Of a stretch of DNA of 42,655 bases, positions 40,827 through 42,655 are shown one piece after another. Origin of the DNA: Actinomycetota bacterium. GTDB taxonomy: Bacteria; Actinomycetota; Acidimicrobiia; Acidimicrobiales; Ilumatobacteraceae. The notes beneath the pieces were generated by a model. The model was given only the letters and a program-made list of their open reading frames with translations, was not told the origin of the DNA and searched no databases. Position 1 is the first letter of the stretch; each line of letters starts with the position of its first letter. The stretch spans positions 1 through 42,655 of the forward strand of contig WLDE01000010.1 in assembly GCA_009704985.1 (NCBI GenBank), read 5' to 3'. The position numbers were made by a program, and so were the translations under genes.

Positions 40827-41714
40827 TCACACCTCGCGGCCGAGCGGTCCGGGAGGCCGCACGGCGGCGCCGAACACCAGCTCCATCACCGGCGTGATGT
40901 CCGGGCCCCGACGCACCGAGTGACCACCGTCGACGCCGATGCACTGCCCGGTGATCCAGCTGCTCTCGGGGCCGAGCAGGAACCGCACCAGCGCCGCCAC
41001 GTCGTCGTCGGTGCCCGTGCGGGCGAGCGGCATCTGCGCCAGGTAGTCGTCACGGATGACGTCGGTGGTGGTGAGCGTGACCGTCGCGTCGGTGGGCACC
41101 AGACCGGGCCGCACCGCGTTGGCCCGCACACCGCTCGACCCCAGCTCGTCGGCCACCTGCCGCACCAGCATCTCGAGCCCCGCCTTGCTCACGCAGTACG
41201 CGCTCATGAACCGGTGGGTGAGCGGCGCCGCGATCGACGACACCGCGACGATCGAGCCACCGCCGTTCGCGACGAGGTGCGGCACGGCGTGCTTCATCGT
41301 GAGGAACGCCCCCGTGAGGTTGGTGCCGAGCACGCCGTTCCAGTCGTCGAGCGTGGTGAGGTGGAACGGCGCCGCGCTGCCGTAGCCGGCGTTCGCCACG
41401 CACATCGTGAACTCGCCCACCCCCGCCGCCACCGCGCACGCCGCCATCACCTGCGACTCGTCGGTGACGTCGCACACCACGGCGTGGATCTCCGCACCCG
41501 GGACGTCCTCGGCGAGCGACGCCGCACCCGCGGCGAGCCGCTCGGCCGACCGGCCGGCGAGCACCACGGCGGCACCGTCGCGGGCGAGGTGCCGCGCGCA
41601 CCCGAGTCCGATGCCGCTCCCCCCACCCGTCACGAGGGCGCTCCGGCCCTGCAGCGGCGGGTGGCCGGGGGTCTCGCTGAGGTGGCGGGGCTCGCGCTCG
41701 GGCTCGGTGGTCAC
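40827..41714 (-). CDS. Short-chain dehydrogenase/reductase (SDR)
   Basis: 295 aa classical SDR. TGGGSGIGLGCARHLA is the cofactor motif, CVANAGYG the NAG structural motif, IVAVSSIAAP the catalytic Ser, YCVSK the YxxxK pair, and RPGLVPTD plus GQCIGVDGGHSVRRGPD the substrate end. The preference for NAD or NADP is not clear, and the substrate is unknown. Start GTG 41714 fits a leaderless box (TACCGT, 7 nt upstream), but it also overlaps the stop of the anchored protein gene (GTGA), so both coupling and independent initiation are possible. Confidence 0.9.
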   Translation of the reverse strand: MTTEPEREPRHLSETPGHPPLQGRSALVTGGGSGIGLGCARHLARDGAAVVLAGRSAERLAAGAASLAEDVPGAEIHAVVCDVTDESQVMAACAVAAGVGEFTMCVANAGYGSAAPFHLTTLDDWNGVLGTNLTGAFLTMKHAVPHLVANGGGSIVAVSSIAAPLTHRFMSAYCVSKAGLEMLVRQVADELGSSGVRANAVRPGLVPTDATVTLTTTDVIRDDYLAQMPLARTGTDDDVAALVRFLLGPESSWITGQCIGVDGGHSVRRGPDITPVMELVFGAAVRPPGPLGREV

Positions 41715-42328
41715 GTGCCGGACGGTACCGCGACGTCCTCGCTGCAGCGCACCCGGATCACCTGCTGCTCGTCGAGGCTGAACACGCTCGTGGCGCCCTC
41801 GCCGAAGCGCTGGGTGAACTCGCTCAGCGACGCGGTGTCCTCCGGGCACTCGCGCTCGACGACGTCGGCGCGGTCGACGATCCACCCGTTCTGCAGCTCG
41901 AGCCGGCCACCGTCGCGCAGCTCGGCCGGACCGGGCAGCTCCACCAGGTTGCGTGGGGACAGCGGCACGATCGAGAACCACAGCACCGCCTCGCCGAGGA
42001 GATCGGCCACGACGGCGCATCGGGCGAGCTGGTCGAGCTCGCCGCACCGGTTCTCGCCCGGGGTGCCCTGCTTCACGTTCATGTACCGGAACCCGTCGAC
42101 ACGGATCTGCAGGTCGCCGACCGTCCGGCCCGCGACGATGTCGAACCCGGGATCGGCCCGGGCCAGGAACACCATGCCGATCAGATCGATGGGACGTTCC
42201 TCCGGCGCGACCACCACGGCGTCGTCGACCGCCGGCACGTCGTCGCGGGTGATGGTCCACAGCCCGACGGTGAGCCCGGCGAGCGCGAACAGCGACATCC
42301 AGAACCCGAGGGTGAGGAACTGCCGCAT
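41711..42328 (-). CDS. Membrane-anchored or exported protein of unknown function
   Basis: 205 aa. One N-terminal hydrophobic segment (FLTLGFWMSLFALAGLTVGLW, about 4-24), then a soluble part with paired Cys (GENRCGELDQLARCAV) and a later CPED...RCSED pair, suggesting disulphides outside the cell. No family was recognised. ATG 42328 has TAGCCT 8 nt upstream and no ribosome site. Its last bases overlap the SDR start. It is downstream of hemL on the same strand, separated by a 14-bp repeat. Confidence 0.7.
   Translation of the reverse strand: MRQFLTLGFWMSLFALAGLTVGLWTITRDDVPAVDDAVVVAPEERPIDLIGMVFLARADPGFDIVAGRTVGDLQIRVDGFRYMNVKQGTPGENRCGELDQLARCAVVADLLGEAVLWFSIVPLSPRNLVELPGPAELRDGGRLELQNGWIVDRADVVERECPEDTASLSEFTQRFGEGATSVFSLDEQQVIRVRCSEDVAVPSGT
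41722..41727 (-). promoter_or_regulatory. Internal -10 box (TACCGT) inside the upstream gene
   Basis: Ends 7 nt before GTG 41714 of the SDR gene and lies within the coding end of the preceding gene. Confidence 0.5.
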
Positions 42329-42336
42329 CGGCGTGG

Positions 42337-42342
42337 AGGCTA
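42337..42342 (-). promoter_or_regulatory. -10 box (TAGCCT) for a leaderless mRNA
   Basis: Minus strand box ending 8 nt before ATG 42328, identical in sequence to the boxes at 6245 and 9244. Confidence 0.55.
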
Positions 42343-42375
42343 CGACAGCGGCGTTCCGCCGCGGTCGCGCATCGC

Positions 42376-42417
42376 CTCGAGGACATCACCTCGAGGACAT
42401 CACCTCGACGACATCAC
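42376..42417. repeat. 14-bp tandem repeat, 3 copies, spanning the hemL stop codon
   Basis: CTCGAGGACATCAC at 42376 and 42390, and a one-base variant at 42404. The hemL TGA (42402-42400) falls in the middle copy. The unit is not a multiple of three, so extra copies change the C-terminal frame. Confidence 0.93.
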
Positions 42418-42655
42418 CGACGCGGCGGCGCGGGCGGCGGCCTCGGCGATCTGGTCGAGCACGTCGTCGCCGTGGGCGAGCCCGACGAACAGCGCCTCGT
42501 ACGCGCCCGGCGGCAGTGCCACGCCTTCGCGCAGCATCGCGTGGAAGAACGCCGCGTACAGCGACTCGTCGGTGGTCTTCGCCTGGTCGAAGTTCGTCGG
42601 CACGTCGAGGCCGAGCGCGTCACCGAAGTACATGCCGACCAGCGTGCCCACCACC
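42400..42655 (-). CDS. hemL: Glutamate-1-semialdehyde 2,1-aminomutase, C-terminal part
   Basis: The window edge cuts the gene; the last 84 residues are visible. DQAKTTDESLYAAFFHAMLR, then GVALPPGAYEALFVGLAHGDD match the C-terminal domain of HemL, where ALPPxxxEAxFxSLAHxxxD is characteristic. The enzyme makes 5-aminolevulinate for tetrapyrrole synthesis and carries PLP, whose lysine is outside the window. It could be another class III aminotransferase, but the C-terminal blocks favour HemL. Confidence 0.85.
   Translation of the reverse strand, partial: VVGTLVGMYFGDALGLDVPTNFDQAKTTDESLYAAFFHAMLREGVALPPGAYEALFVGLAHGDDVLDQIAEAAARAAASVMSSR

Overview
This is a high-GC (roughly 70%) actinobacterial chromosome segment. 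Two things suggest a member of the Acidimicrobiia (Ilumatobacter-like), but this is inference from family resemblance and not a database result: secreted proteins carry 'ARLMDTR ... VVDVNGY' C-terminal modules, and many genes appear to be leaderless. Coding thirds are almost always G or C, so most alternative reading frames are also open. The gene calls below rest on conserved motifs, codon third positions, overlaps and start signals.

Layout. (1) 1-3363, + strand: tail of an upstream gene, a Wzz/BY-kinase fusion with an intact P-loop and a Tyr cluster, and a polytopic membrane protein. (2) 3438-9125: a secreted subtilase (-), a UDP-sugar epimerase-type SDR (+), a possible frameshifted small gene, a small secreted protein (+) and a membrane protein (-). 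(3) 9257-11834, +: an overlapping operon of low-molecular-weight phosphatase, polysaccharide deacetylase and glycosyltransferase. (4) 11872-13924, -: a hypothetical protein and an overlapping PglC-like/PglD-like pair (initiating sugar-phosphate transferase plus acyltransferase). (5) 14048-18366, +: a lipoprotein with a SecD P1-head-like domain, a GDP-L-fucose synthase-like enzyme, a membrane-anchored low-complexity protein and methionine aminopeptidase. (6) 18424-21277: a TagD-like cytidylyltransferase (-) divergent from a glycosyltransferase and a CDP-alcohol phosphotransferase (+), separated by a repeat-rich spacer. (7) 21271-27459, -: an export operon read from high to low coordinates, comprising a Wzz/CpsD-like protein with a destroyed P-loop, a Wzy-type polymerase, a Wzx-type flippase, an anchored Ig-like protein and a glycosyltransferase. 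(8) 27680-42655: mostly housekeeping and accessory genes, namely a solitary adenine methyltransferase, CoaA, a thiamine-binding/HTH/HAD operon, a WXG100 protein, Nudix, an M20 amidohydrolase, a GH38 alpha-mannosidase, a very large PKD/LamG secreted protein, an SDR, an anchored protein and the 3' end of hemL.

Taken together, about half the window reads as a cell-surface polysaccharide locus. It has initiation (PglC/PglD), precursor supply (epimerase, fucose synthase, cytidylyltransferase), assembly (three glycosyltransferases, CDP-alcohol transferase), polymerisation (one clear and one possible Wzy), export (Wzx), two chain-length/kinase-like regulators, a phosphatase that could oppose the kinase, and a deacetylase for finishing.

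Two window-wide patterns stand out. At least 13 genes have a TANNNT box ending 6-8 nt before the start codon, which fits leaderless mRNAs and corrects several starts. More than 20 perfect or near-perfect short tandem repeats (7-20 bp units) occur. Inside genes their unit length is always a multiple of three and they sit at gene termini or linkers; outside genes 7, 14, 17 and 20 bp units also occur, several of them touching stop codons. No rRNA, tRNA, CRISPR array, insertion sequence or phage gene was seen.
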